Virus record (IMG/VR): IMGVR_UViG_3300025687_005582
Coordinates: 24,267-88,266 of that record
Origin: a virus
Direction: 5' to 3' (one strand)
Length of the DNA stretch: 64,000 nucleotides
The translations under genes and the position numbers were made by a program. Under the pieces are notes generated by a model. The model worked only from the letters and a program-made list of their open reading frames with translations, made no database searches and was not told the DNA's origin. This document shows positions 37,848 through 45,384 of this stretch, piece after piece; positions within the stretch are counted from its first letter, which is position 1; each line of letters opens with the position of its first letter.

Positions 37848-38751
37848 TGTTCTCGGAGCATCTTATCGCTCCAACAATGAGTTTCTTTTTTCCTGTCCTT
37901 ACTGCAAACACCACAAACGCAAGTTCTCGGTAAACATAGACAAAGGCTATTACAAGTGCTGGGTCTGTGATACACGCGGTAAAAACATTTATCGTGTTAT
38001 CCGACGCTTTGGAACAAACCACGACAAGTCTCAATGGCGTGACATCACAGGCACCGTTGATTATGAGAAGCTTGAAGATCTTTTTGCCGAGAAAGTAGAA
38101 GAAAAACAAATACTTGATATGCCCGAAGGTTTTGTATCTTTGGCGAATAAAGATATTCCACCTACCGGATTTGCTGCCCGAAACTATCTACGAAAGCGCG
38201 GCATCACAAAGCAAGATATTGTTTGGTGGAAGATGGGCTATTGTAGTAAAGGAGAGTATGAAAATCGCATTATCATTCCTTCGTTTGATGATGAAGGCGA
38301 TTTGAACTACTTTGTTTCTCGGTCTTATGATAAGAAAGCTTACCCAAAGTATAAGAACCCGCCAGCAAGTAAGAACATTATATTCAACGATTTGTTTGTG
38401 GATTGGAGTTCGGACATTATATTGGTGGAGGGAGTCTTCGATGCTGTGGTTGCCGGTCGTAATTCTGTACCTCTTCTTGGATCCACACTAAATCAAAACT
38501 CTTCTCTTCTACAAAAGATTGTAAAAGAAGACGCAGGCGTTTATATCGCTTTGGATCCCGACGCAAGAAAGAAAGAGTTGGAAATCATCAAAACTTTGTT
38601 GGATTTTGATATTGAAGTTTGGAAAGTAAACATCGGAGAGAATGAAGATGTTGGGTCAATGACGAAGGGTAACTTCCAGAAATGTTTGGACAAAGCGACC
38701 CTTATTACATCAGACAACTATTTACTGTTGACGCTCGCTATGTCGGTGTAA
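37816..38751 (+). CDS. DnaG-type DNA primase (gp61-like)
   Basis: 311 residues (T4 gp61 is 342). Zinc ribbon: C27, C30, C48, C51 within SCPYCKHHKRKFSVN and YYKCWVCD. Toprim core: IILVEGVFDAV (E205) and VYIALDPDA (D247, D249). The region between, with GFAARNYLRKRGITKQDI and RIIIPSFDDEGDL, fits the DnaG catalytic core. It makes RNA primers for lagging-strand synthesis with a gp41-type helicase, which is outside this window. The first 32 nt overlap the resolvase gene. All key residues are present, so it is likely active. Confidence 0.88.
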   Translation: MIDKKLKILTNVLGASYRSNNEFLFSCPYCKHHKRKFSVNIDKGYYKCWVCDTRGKNIYRVIRRFGTNHDKSQWRDITGTVDYEKLEDLFAEKVEEKQILDMPEGFVSLANKDIPPTGFAARNYLRKRGITKQDIVWWKMGYCSKGEYENRIIIPSFDDEGDLNYFVSRSYDKKAYPKYKNPPASKNIIFNDLFVDWSSDIILVEGVFDAVVAGRNSVPLLGSTLNQNSSLLQKIVKEDAGVYIALDPDARKKELEIIKTLLDFDIEVWKVNIGENEDVGSMTKGNFQKCLDKATLITSDNYLLLTLAMSV

Positions 38752-38765
38752 AAGGAAACATAAAA

Positions 38766-39335
38766 ATGAAACTTATAATGGAAAACTTTAAAAAGTTTAT
38801 CAACGAAGAGGAAGACGCTATGCGCGGTGCTGATCGTCCTGGCGCCGGCATTGAAGATGTCCCCCAGCCAGAAGGTGAAGAGCCAATCGACGTTCTTATG
38901 GACGTGAAGGCACGCCTAGCAGGTATGAGTGAAGAAGAGTTGATGCAGTTAGCCGCAGACTTAGACGGAGGTATGGTTACAGCACTTCGCCACATTCTTT
39001 CTGATAAGATGTATGCTCCAACGGGCGAGTTTGATAGTCTTCCACAGATCGGTGATGATCCACGAGATCAAAGTCCTTTGGAAGAGATGCACGAAGGCTA
39101 CGGCCCCGGCGGCGTCCGTGGGTCAAGCTACAGTGGGTTTCCTCCGGCTCAGGCCCGCGCCCTCGCTAAGCAGCTAGCTACCATGAGCAGTAGGAAATCA
39201 CTTAGCTATGGAGATGAAGGAAAATTGAATGATTACCTGAGGCAGCAGAAATACAGCACTAGTAGAGAAGCCAAAGACGATATCATTAAATACTTGGTTG
39301 GAAATGGATTTGGATATCGCGCAGATTATACATAA
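38766..39335 (+). CDS. Small protein with capsid-targeting-like N-terminus (189 aa)
   Basis: The frame is open from an ATG at 38682, but the ATG at 38766 has an AAAGGAAA site and avoids overlapping primase, giving 189 residues. It begins MKLIMENFKKFINEEE. This resembles the capsid-targeting leaders of T4 internal proteins and Alt: short, amphipathic, ending in I-x-E, the gp21 protease consensus (here I12-N13-E14). The middle is acidic with a helix-rich MSEEELMQLAADLDGG part. Residues about 110-189 (GPGGVRG onward) are Gly/Pro-rich then basic, from GC-richer DNA. Function unknown; packaging into the head is a testable inference. Confidence 0.55.
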   Translation: MKLIMENFKKFINEEEDAMRGADRPGAGIEDVPQPEGEEPIDVLMDVKARLAGMSEEELMQLAADLDGGMVTALRHILSDKMYAPTGEFDSLPQIGDDPRDQSPLEEMHEGYGPGGVRGSSYSGFPPAQARALAKQLATMSSRKSLSYGDEGKLNDYLRQQKYSTSREAKDDIIKYLVGNGFGYRADYT

Positions 39336-39357
39336 GGACGAAAATCTAAAATAACAC

Positions 39358-39385
39358 TTGACTAACTCTACCGTTGGTATATACT
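39358..39385 (+). promoter_or_regulatory. Sigma70-like promoter for the Mre11-Rad50 gene
   Basis: TTGACT (39358-39363), 16-nt spacer, TATACT (39380-39385). Both hexamers are close to the bacterial consensus, and transcription would start near 39392. The -10 box lies in the loop of the terminator hairpin (see next feature), so transcripts from here lack the left arm and would not be stopped. This is the clearest host-type promoter in the window. Confidence 0.6.
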
Positions 39386-39403
39386 GACGGTAGAGTTTTT
39401 TTT
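39364..39403 (+). terminator. Rho-independent terminator after the gene at 38766
   Basis: Perfect 11-bp inverted repeat AACTCTACCGT (39364-39374) / ACGGTAGAGTT (39387-39397) with a 12-nt loop, followed by a run of eight T (39396-39403). It lies between the stop at 39335 and the TTG start at 39418. Confidence 0.85.
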
Positions 39404-39417
39404 ATTGGGAGTAAAAC

Positions 39418-42400
39418 TTGGGATACAAAATCGCGCACATCGCAGACACACACATCAAAAATCTAAAATATCATTACGAATACAAGAAAGTATTTGAGCA
39501 ACTTTACGATACTCTTCGTAAAGAGAACGTAGATTACATTGTTCACTGCGGCGATATTGCCCATACAAAGACGCAGATTTCACCAGAGTTTGTTGAGTTA
39601 TGCTCAGACTTCTTTGCTAATCTTGAGTCTATTGCGCCTACCTACATTATCTTGGGCAACCACGACGGCAACTTGAAGAACAGCAGCCGTCAGGACGCTC
39701 TGTCGCCCATTGTAAGCGCTTTGAACCTCCCTAACCTTCACCTACTCAAGAATGCCGGTGAAACCGTTCTAGAGCCCGATCTCGCGCTCAACGTGCTATC
39801 TGTATTTGATGAGGAGAACTGGGTTGCTCCAAGCGATCAATCACGCATCAATATTGCTTTGTATCACGGTGCTATTGGCGGCGTCTCAACTGACGTTGGT
39901 TGGGTAATGGATCACGGCGATCACGACATTGGCGTGTTTGCTGGTCACGATTATGCGATGCTTGGAGATATTCACAAGACCAACCAAATCCTTGATACAG
40001 AAGGTCGTGTGCGTTACGCAGGTTCAACCGTTCAACAAAACCACGGCGAAACCAATGATAAAGGATTCTTAACTTGGGAAATTCGTAGTAAAGATGACTT
40101 TACTGTCAAACATCACGTTCTCCTAAACCCCAAGCCTTTTGTTACACTTGAACTAACGCCAAAGGGTCGCATTCCAAAGGGCACAAGCATCCCTTCTGGT
40201 GCGCGCCTGCGTCTTGTAAGTAACAACAATCTGCCTCTGGACGTAATGCGCAAGGCAGTTGAGGTCGCAAAGTCTCGTTTCAAGCCGGAATCAATCTCGT
40301 TCTTGAACAGAGCAGCAGGCGAAAGAGGCGAGATTAGTCTTGGAAAGAACTTCAAGATTGAGAACTTACGAGATGTAGCAGTTCAGGAAGATCATATTCG
40401 CGAGTATCTACAAGATTACGAGCCTTCTAATACTATCTTACAGAAGGTTTACGAACTAAACCGTAAGTATAACTCTCACATTGAAGAGAACGAAGACATT
40501 GCGAGAAATGTAAATTGGAATATCAACCGCTTTGAATGGGACAACCTCTTCAACTACGGTGAAGACAATACACTTGATTTCACAAATCTCAACGGTATTG
40601 TCGGGATCTTTGGAAAGAACTATTCAGGCAAGTCATCTGTTATTGATGGAATGCTTTACACAATGTTCAATACCACCTCAAAGAACGAAAGAAAGAACTA
40701 CAACATTATCAATCAAAACAAGAAAGATTGTAAGAGTTCTTTGGAGCTACAGATTGGTGAGAAGACCTATACCATTGAAAGAAAGTCAGAAAAGTATGTA
40801 AAGCGCCTCAAAGGTGTGGAAACAAATGAAGCAAGAACTTTCTTGGACTTTACACAGGACGGTGATTTAAGCCTCAACGGCACAACCCGTAACGAAACTG
40901 ACGCTAATATTCGCAAGCAGTTCGGAACAGTTGAGGATTTCCTGCTAACTTCTATGGCTAGTCAGTTGGATTCTTTGAGTTTCATCAAGGAAGGCTCTAC
41001 AAAGCGTAAGGAAATCCTTGCGAAGTTCTTGGACTTGGAGATCTTTGAAAAGAAGTTCAAGTTGGCAAAAGAAGATTCAGCAGATCTCAAAGCTGTTATT
41101 CGTCGTATCGGAGATGTAGATTACGACAAGGATATTGCTATTGCTGAGGTTCATCGAGACGAAGCACAAAAGAAACTTGAACTGGATAGTGCTACTTGCT
41201 CTATGCTTCGCCGGCGCCTTATAACGCACGAAGAAGATCACAAGAACCTAACAGAGCAGATTGATTCTATTCCGACAGAGCGACTAAACATCAAGAAGCT
41301 TCTTGAAAGAAGAGCACAACTAACTAAAAACATTGAGGATACAAAAGAAAACATCTCTGAACTCAAAGTTGAAATCTCCGAGTTTGATGCGACACTAAGT
41401 CGATATGATGATTTCCTAACGACAATCAACATTGAAGATTTGCTGGAAGAGAAAAAGCAATACGATGTTTTCAAGCGTCGTTATGATGAGACAGTCAATC
41501 GTGCTCGCATAATGGATAACGACTACAAGACCATATCCAAGAAGCTTACTTTGCTTGATGAGGTTCCTTGTGGGAACTCTTATGTTTCATCTTGTAAGTT
41601 TATCTCGGATGCTCACAATGCCTCTGTTGAGATGCCTGTTCTTGAAAAGGCTATCATTGAAAAGATTGAGGAAGCAAAAGGCTACAAAGAAAAGATTGTA
41701 TCTGTTGATTCAGCAGCGATGGTTGAGTTGATTGATAGTTACAACGAAACCATTATCTCAAAGAACAACATTGAGATTGAGAAGCGCGATAACAAAGTTT
41801 CTATTGAGAAGTTGTTTGCGAAGATCAAGACGCTAACAGCCGATCTTAGCGAGACCAATGATAAGATCGCCTTATACGAAGATAACAAAGAAGCAATCCA
41901 GAACATAGAAAATCTCATTTCTTCCCGAGATGAGATTGAAAAGAAGATTGCCGACACAAAGAAAGAGATTGAATCTTACGAGGCAATATTATCAACTCAT
42001 AACAGAACAATCGGTTCGCTTGAACAAAAGGTAGAAACTTTGGTAGAGAAAAAGCAAGAGTTGCTTGATATTCGTGCCGAGTTCGCTGCTTACGATTTGT
42101 TTATGCGTTGTATGCACTCTAACGGCATTGCTTATGATATTATTAAAAAACGACTTCCGGTCATCAATGAAGAAATCGCAAAAACCATTTCCAATATTGT
42201 TGACTTTGAGGTATTCTTTAGAGAGGATGGAAACAAATTAGATGTTCTTATTAAGCACCCTAACTACGAAGCCCGACCTATTGAGATGGGTTCAGGCGCT
42301 GAAAAGACGCTTGCGTCGATGGGCATACGTTTGGCTTTACTCTCTGTGTCTTCGCTACCAAAAGGTAATATCTTTATTTTAGACGAGCCTGGAACGGCTT

Positions 42401-42561
42401 TGGACGCAGAGAATATGGAAGGCTTTATACGAATGCTTGATCTAGTTAAAACGTACTTTAAGACAGTTATTCTTATTTCTCACTTGGATTCTCTAAAAGA
42501 CATTGTTGATATGGAGATTACGATCGAAAAGAACAACGGATACGCGAGGATTAGCCAATGA
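39418..42561 (+). CDS. Mre11-Rad50 (gp47-gp46, SbcD-SbcC) fusion protein
   Basis: A single 1047-residue chain. Residues 1-370 are an Mre11/SbcD nuclease: HIADTHI (D10, H12), HCGDIAH, ILGNHDG, LYHGAIGG and AGHDYAMLGDIH supply the metal ligands. Residues 385-1047 are a Rad50/SbcC ATPase: Walker A FGKNYSGKSS (398-407), long coiled coils, a hook-like C718-x7-C726, signature EMGSGAEKTLASMG, and Walker B IFILDEPGTALD. In T4 these are two genes (gp47, gp46; 339+560 aa) acting in end resection and recombination-dependent replication. The TTG start is supported by GGGAG 6 nt upstream and by the exact Mre11 opening. No stop separates the halves. Confidence 0.92.
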   Translation: MGYKIAHIADTHIKNLKYHYEYKKVFEQLYDTLRKENVDYIVHCGDIAHTKTQISPEFVELCSDFFANLESIAPTYIILGNHDGNLKNSSRQDALSPIVSALNLPNLHLLKNAGETVLEPDLALNVLSVFDEENWVAPSDQSRINIALYHGAIGGVSTDVGWVMDHGDHDIGVFAGHDYAMLGDIHKTNQILDTEGRVRYAGSTVQQNHGETNDKGFLTWEIRSKDDFTVKHHVLLNPKPFVTLELTPKGRIPKGTSIPSGARLRLVSNNNLPLDVMRKAVEVAKSRFKPESISFLNRAAGERGEISLGKNFKIENLRDVAVQEDHIREYLQDYEPSNTILQKVYELNRKYNSHIEENEDIARNVNWNINRFEWDNLFNYGEDNTLDFTNLNGIVGIFGKNYSGKSSVIDGMLYTMFNTTSKNERKNYNIINQNKKDCKSSLELQIGEKTYTIERKSEKYVKRLKGVETNEARTFLDFTQDGDLSLNGTTRNETDANIRKQFGTVEDFLLTSMASQLDSLSFIKEGSTKRKEILAKFLDLEIFEKKFKLAKEDSADLKAVIRRIGDVDYDKDIAIAEVHRDEAQKKLELDSATCSMLRRRLITHEEDHKNLTEQIDSIPTERLNIKKLLERRAQLTKNIEDTKENISELKVEISEFDATLSRYDDFLTTINIEDLLEEKKQYDVFKRRYDETVNRARIMDNDYKTISKKLTLLDEVPCGNSYVSSCKFISDAHNASVEMPVLEKAIIEKIEEAKGYKEKIVSVDSAAMVELIDSYNETIISKNNIEIEKRDNKVSIEKLFAKIKTLTADLSETNDKIALYEDNKEAIQNIENLISSRDEIEKKIADTKKEIESYEAILSTHNRTIGSLEQKVETLVEKKQELLDIRAEFAAYDLFMRCMHSNGIAYDIIKKRLPVINEEIAKTISNIVDFEVFFREDGNKLDVLIKHPNYEARPIEMGSGAEKTLASMGIRLALLSVSSLPKGNIFILDEPGTALDAENMEGFIRMLDLVKTYFKTVILISHLDSLKDIVDMEITIEKNNGYARISQ

Positions 42562-42620
42562 ACGCAGCATTTTGGGAAGCACTTTTAAACGGTCTGATCT
42601 TTAAGAAAAAGAAGAGTTAG
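42558..42620 (+). CDS. Possible 20-residue micro-ORF
   Basis: ATG at 42558 overlaps the fusion gene's stop (ATGA) and has a GAGGA ribosome site 7 nt upstream (42546-42550). It encodes 20 residues with a hydrophobic first part and a KKKKS tail, and its stop is 5 bp from the convergent minus-strand gene. The good initiation context is the only support. It could equally be chance. Confidence 0.35.
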   Translation: MNAAFWEALLNGLIFKKKKS

Positions 42621-42625
42621 GGTTT

Positions 42626-43369
42626 CTACGGCCATTTGTAAACTTGCTTGAAGTATTGATCCATAACTCTTTCTTTCCGTTCATCAGAAGAGGTATACCA
42701 TACCCACACAAATAATTGGCCAATACGAGAGATACGACCCATCGTAAGTTTTATATCTTCTTCGATCCAGCTGATCTGCTTTTCATCGATATCCCCAGGC
42801 GATATTCCGAGATCAATAGCAATAGAATAAAGAACATACCAGTTCTCACGCTCATATGCTTCTTTTGCTTTCTTGAACATTCCTTCTCTTCTCTCGACTT
42901 GTGCTTGCGAGAAGCCAGAAGCGATTAGTTTATCCGGATGTGTCTCGCTAGCAATCTTGCGATAAAGTTTTTTGATTACTTTAGATTTGTCGTCGTCATC
43001 ATCGTTGTCTTCAATCTCATCGGGATTAAGATAGAACTCTTCACCAGTCTGACCATCTACAAAGGTTTCTTTGTTTTTAACAAGACTTCTTTGCTCTTCT
43101 TGCTCCTCTGCTTCAGCCTCTAATCGCTTTTTACTTTCTTTCTCGGCTTCCTCTAGCAGTTGCTTTGCTTTTTCATCATTTAATTTATGAAGATGTCGCG
43201 TCCAATATTTTCTTTGACGCCGAGACATATTATTGATTCTGTCTAAAAATGCTTCGTTAAAATCAACTTTTGCCTCAAATACTAACTCTTCGTGATACTC
43301 CAAATCTGCGTGTACAAACTCGGCTTTCTTTAGCATTTTCTTGAATTTAAGTTCGGTGCGTTTAGACAT
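42626..43369 (-). CDS. J-domain-like (DnaJ-type) phage protein
   Basis: The only convincing minus-strand gene. 247 residues: a basic, helical N-terminus (1-65), a Glu/Lys-rich coiled coil (65-100), an acidic DDDDD linker (120-128), then a J-like segment at about 129-190 (VIKKLYRKIASETHPDK, with H144-P145-D146, followed by FKKAKEAYERENWYVLYSIAIDLGI). The HPD motif is what J-proteins use to stimulate Hsp70 ATPase. Unlike classical DnaJ, the J-domain is near the C-terminus and Gly/Phe and zinc regions are absent. It could recruit host DnaK for phage replication or head assembly (inference). It ends convergent with the micro-ORF at 42558. Confidence 0.72.
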   Translation of the reverse strand: MSKRTELKFKKMLKKAEFVHADLEYHEELVFEAKVDFNEAFLDRINNMSRRQRKYWTRHLHKLNDEKAKQLLEEAEKESKKRLEAEAEEQEEQRSLVKNKETFVDGQTGEEFYLNPDEIEDNDDDDDKSKVIKKLYRKIASETHPDKLIASGFSQAQVERREGMFKKAKEAYERENWYVLYSIAIDLGISPGDIDEKQISWIEEDIKLTMGRISRIGQLFVWVWYTSSDERKERVMDQYFKQVYKWP

Positions 43370-43383
43370 AGTAATCTGCGAAC

Positions 43384-43393
43384 CTATTTATAG
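43384..43393. promoter_or_regulatory. Palindromic CTATTTATAG element between divergent genes
   Basis: Plus strand reads CTATTTATAG, which contains the CTATTTA motif found before other plus-strand structural genes. The minus strand reads CTATAAATAG, which contains TATAAATA, the T4 late core, about 20 nt before the ATG of the minus-strand J-domain gene. The plus-strand ATG at 43407 is 23 nt from the motif. One site may therefore serve both genes (inference). Confidence 0.5.
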
Positions 43394-43406
43394 TGGGAGT
43401 AAACAA

Positions 43407-43610
43407 ATGACTGAACAAGTACAACACGTAGTAGATAGGACACTAGACAAGATAGTGTCCAGAAAGTTATTGGCTTGGGTAACTGCCACTGGACTGCTAA
43501 TGTTTTCTGACCTACAATCATCTGACTGGGTTATAATCACAACTGTATATATCGGTGGTCAAACTGTTATTGACGCCGTTACAAAGTTGAAAGGATTTGG
43601 AGACCGATGA
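43407..43610 (+). CDS. Small membrane protein, possible holin
   Basis: The frame is open from 43341, but the ATG at 43407 has a GGGAG ribosome site and follows the CTATTTA element, giving 67 residues starting MTEQVQHVVDRTLDKIV. Two short hydrophobic stretches (about 21-35 and 40-58, around WVTATGLLMF and VIITTVYIGGQTVIDAV) with charged ends resemble small phage holin-type proteins. No diagnostic holin family motif is seen, so the assignment rests on size, topology and on the membrane/coiled-coil genes that follow. It overlaps the next gene by 4 nt. Confidence 0.5.
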   Translation: MTEQVQHVVDRTLDKIVSRKLLAWVTATGLLMFSDLQSSDWVIITTVYIGGQTVIDAVTKLKGFGDR

Positions 43611-44014
43611 AGCTTAAATTGTTTTTGAAACAAGCTTGGCTTTGGGCTAAGAAGTTCTGGTGGGCAATCATTATTGTTCTATTGCTTACCGGCGCAGGAT
43701 TGATTTCTGCTCTTATGCGCAACGGAGTGTTGTTGGCGCGAGTTATGGATCTTCTTCAAGCAAAAAGAGATCAACACGATCAAGAAATGGAAACACTCTC
43801 GCATATTCATAATACGGAAATAGATGAGAAGAACCGGCGCCTCGAACAACATCTTCAAGAGAAAGATGATATTCAAAGAAAGTTTGAAGAAGAAGCCGAC
43901 AAGCTCGATAAGGCAAAAGAAGAAGAACTTAAAAAGCTTGTAGATGAAAGTTATAATAATCCAGAGAAGCTGGCTAAGGACATAGCCGACGCTTTCGGAT
44001 TAGAAAATGGTTAA
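43607..44014 (+). CDS. Membrane-anchored coiled-coil protein (possible spanin-like)
   Basis: 135 residues. A Trp/Lys-rich N-terminus and one transmembrane helix (about 17-36) are followed by a long, highly charged coiled coil (about 50-120). This is the layout of an inner-membrane spanin subunit (N-in, C-out), but also of many unrelated phage membrane proteins. It overlaps both neighbours (4 and 8 nt). The next gene encodes an exported protein, which makes a two-component envelope-spanning pair possible (inference). No sequence motif proves it. Confidence 0.5.
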   Translation: MKLKLFLKQAWLWAKKFWWAIIIVLLLTGAGLISALMRNGVLLARVMDLLQAKRDQHDQEMETLSHIHNTEIDEKNRRLEQHLQEKDDIQRKFEEEADKLDKAKEEELKKLVDESYNNPEKLAKDIADAFGLENG

Positions 44015-44456
44015 AAGATTATTACTTTTTTATTTGGTTCTTTGTTTATCGGTTCCAAACGTAGCATATGCCCAAGACAACACTGTTCTTTCAGTGAAGA
44101 AAGGCGATCTTGTTCCTTTTGATGGTGTCCTACTGTCTTTGGACGCTGCGGCAAAGGTCTTGAACGACAAGAGATTTACAGACGAAGAGTGCGATCTGCG
44201 TTTAGAGTATCAGCTAAACCTTCTAAAAGAAAACTATGAGCTACAACTTGATTTTAAAGATATTGAGATTACATCTTGGAAAGATAGATACGAGTCAATG
44301 ATGATATTGAAGACAGCAGAGAACGATCGTCTTATGGAGTTGGTTACAAAGCAGAAGCCAAGCCAGGGCCCACTATGGGTTGCGTTAGGGTTTGGTGTTG
44401 GCACTCTTACTTCATTAGGTATCTTTGCTTTATCTACGGAGATTGTAAAACAATGA
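44007..44456 (+). CDS. Exported protein with signal peptide and C-terminal membrane helix
   Basis: 149 residues. A Sec signal peptide (1-22, cleavage after AYA before Q23) is followed by KKGDLVPFDGVLLSLDAAAKVL, a charged helical region (60-115) with one cysteine, and a C-terminal hydrophobic helix (about 122-144, WVALGFGVGTLTSLGIFAL). After cleavage it would be periplasmic and anchored by its C-terminus. No lipobox is present, so it is not a classical lipoprotein o-spanin or u-spanin. The 'KGD..PF.GVLLS..AA' opening is a pattern I associate with marine phage genomes, function unproven. A lysis role is possible. Confidence 0.6.
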   Translation: MVKRLLLFYLVLCLSVPNVAYAQDNTVLSVKKGDLVPFDGVLLSLDAAAKVLNDKRFTDEECDLRLEYQLNLLKENYELQLDFKDIEITSWKDRYESMMILKTAENDRLMELVTKQKPSQGPLWVALGFGVGTLTSLGIFALSTEIVKQ

Positions 44457-44839
44457 GCGATAAGCAAGATTATATCGTTAAGTTAGAAAAAGCTATTTCA
44501 CAAAAGTATGGCGAGGAAGCAACACACAATCCAAGACGATTTTGGGACGAGGACAAAGAAAAAGAATATATCCAACAGTCTCAGTTAGAACAGCAGAAGT
44601 TTGCGAAGAATGCTGAATCTCAAGACAAAATAGAAGCAGACGGATTTTTAATAAACAAAAAACTACTTAATAGAGATCATAATAGGACTTGTCCTGTTTG
44701 TTCCAAATATTCTTTTCATCCTCGGGATGATTTGTATATGAATAAGTTTGAAGCTTGCTTTAAATGTTACATTCAATACATTGAAGGTGGAAGAGAAGAA
44801 AGATGGAAAAACGGATGGAGACCAAACAAGGAACAATAA
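44453..44839 (+). CDS. Zinc-finger protein upstream of terminase (128 aa)
   Basis: The start is set at ATG 44453, which overlaps the previous stop (ATGA), rather than at 44375. Zinc ligands: C80, C83, C102, C105 in RTCPVCSKYSFHPRDD and FEACFKCYIQYIEG, closing with EERWKNGWRP. The N-terminal 75 residues are helical and charged. The family is unrecognised by name. Its place shortly before the large terminase gene might suggest an accessory in DNA packaging or a small-terminase-like role, but there is no direct evidence. Confidence 0.6.
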   Translation: MSDKQDYIVKLEKAISQKYGEEATHNPRRFWDEDKEKEYIQQSQLEQQKFAKNAESQDKIEADGFLINKKLLNRDHNRTCPVCSKYSFHPRDDLYMNKFEACFKCYIQYIEGGREERWKNGWRPNKEQ

Positions 44840-44840
44840 G

Positions 44841-45383
44841 ATGGCATCAGTATACGACATTGTAAAAGGAATCAGCCAAGCGGCTGCAAATGCTTATGAC
44901 GGAGCGCACGACGCAACTCTAGCTGCTGACGATAAAGAGCGCAAAGCTGGGCTTAAGAGAGAAGACGGCCACTACATTCACGACCGTCGTGTGATGGATG
45001 GTTTTGGTGTCAAGTTCCACGGTCCGATTCTTCGTATTACTTACCAAGCAGAGACAAGACTTAAAGAAGTCCAAGACAAAGGCTTTGAAGGCGAGATTGA
45101 GCAGCGTCTGCAGGACATTGCTAACTTCCTAAAGAAAGAATACAAAGCCGTCACGGGTGATACACTAACCTTAACAAAAGAAGGTGAGCCACACGTTCTC
45201 GTTCAGCGCATTTCCAACTATCGCACTGATACACAGGCTCATTGTGATTATCGTATCGGCGGTTTAACTGACGTTGTTGAGGTTAACGGTGGCTCTGACG
45301 AAGAGCGCGTTGATAAAGCAGTCAGAGATTTTCTTGCACTAGGGAGAGACAAAGCCAAAAAGCCTTCAAATGTGAAGGTCTAA
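44841..45383 (+). CDS. Conserved hypothetical protein before terminase (180 aa)
   Basis: The ATG at 44841 is chosen over an upstream in-frame ATG (44748) that would overlap the zinc-finger gene. 180 residues starting MASVYDIVKGISQAAANAYDGAHD. Mixed alpha/beta, with YIHDRRVMDGFGVKFHGPILRITYQAE in the middle and VLVQRISNYRTDTQAHCDYRIGG later. It resembles proteins seen next to terminase in other marine T4-like phages, function unknown. It sits 1 bp before the terminase ATG, so a packaging or head-completion role is a fair inference. Confidence 0.55.
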   Translation: MASVYDIVKGISQAAANAYDGAHDATLAADDKERKAGLKREDGHYIHDRRVMDGFGVKFHGPILRITYQAETRLKEVQDKGFEGEIEQRLQDIANFLKKEYKAVTGDTLTLTKEGEPHVLVQRISNYRTDTQAHCDYRIGGLTDVVEVNGGSDEERVDKAVRDFLALGRDKAKKPSNVKV

Positions 45384-45384
45384 T

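Noticed and set aside
38682-38765. Longer start for the 189-residue protein
   Set aside because: It would overlap the primase end by 70 nt with no ribosome site, whereas ATG 38766 has AAAGGAAA and gives the MKLIMENF leader.
44748-44840. Longer start for the 180-residue gene before terminase
   Set aside because: The extension overlaps the zinc-finger gene by 92 nt and adds a sequence unrelated to the rest; ATG 44841 directly follows the upstream stop.
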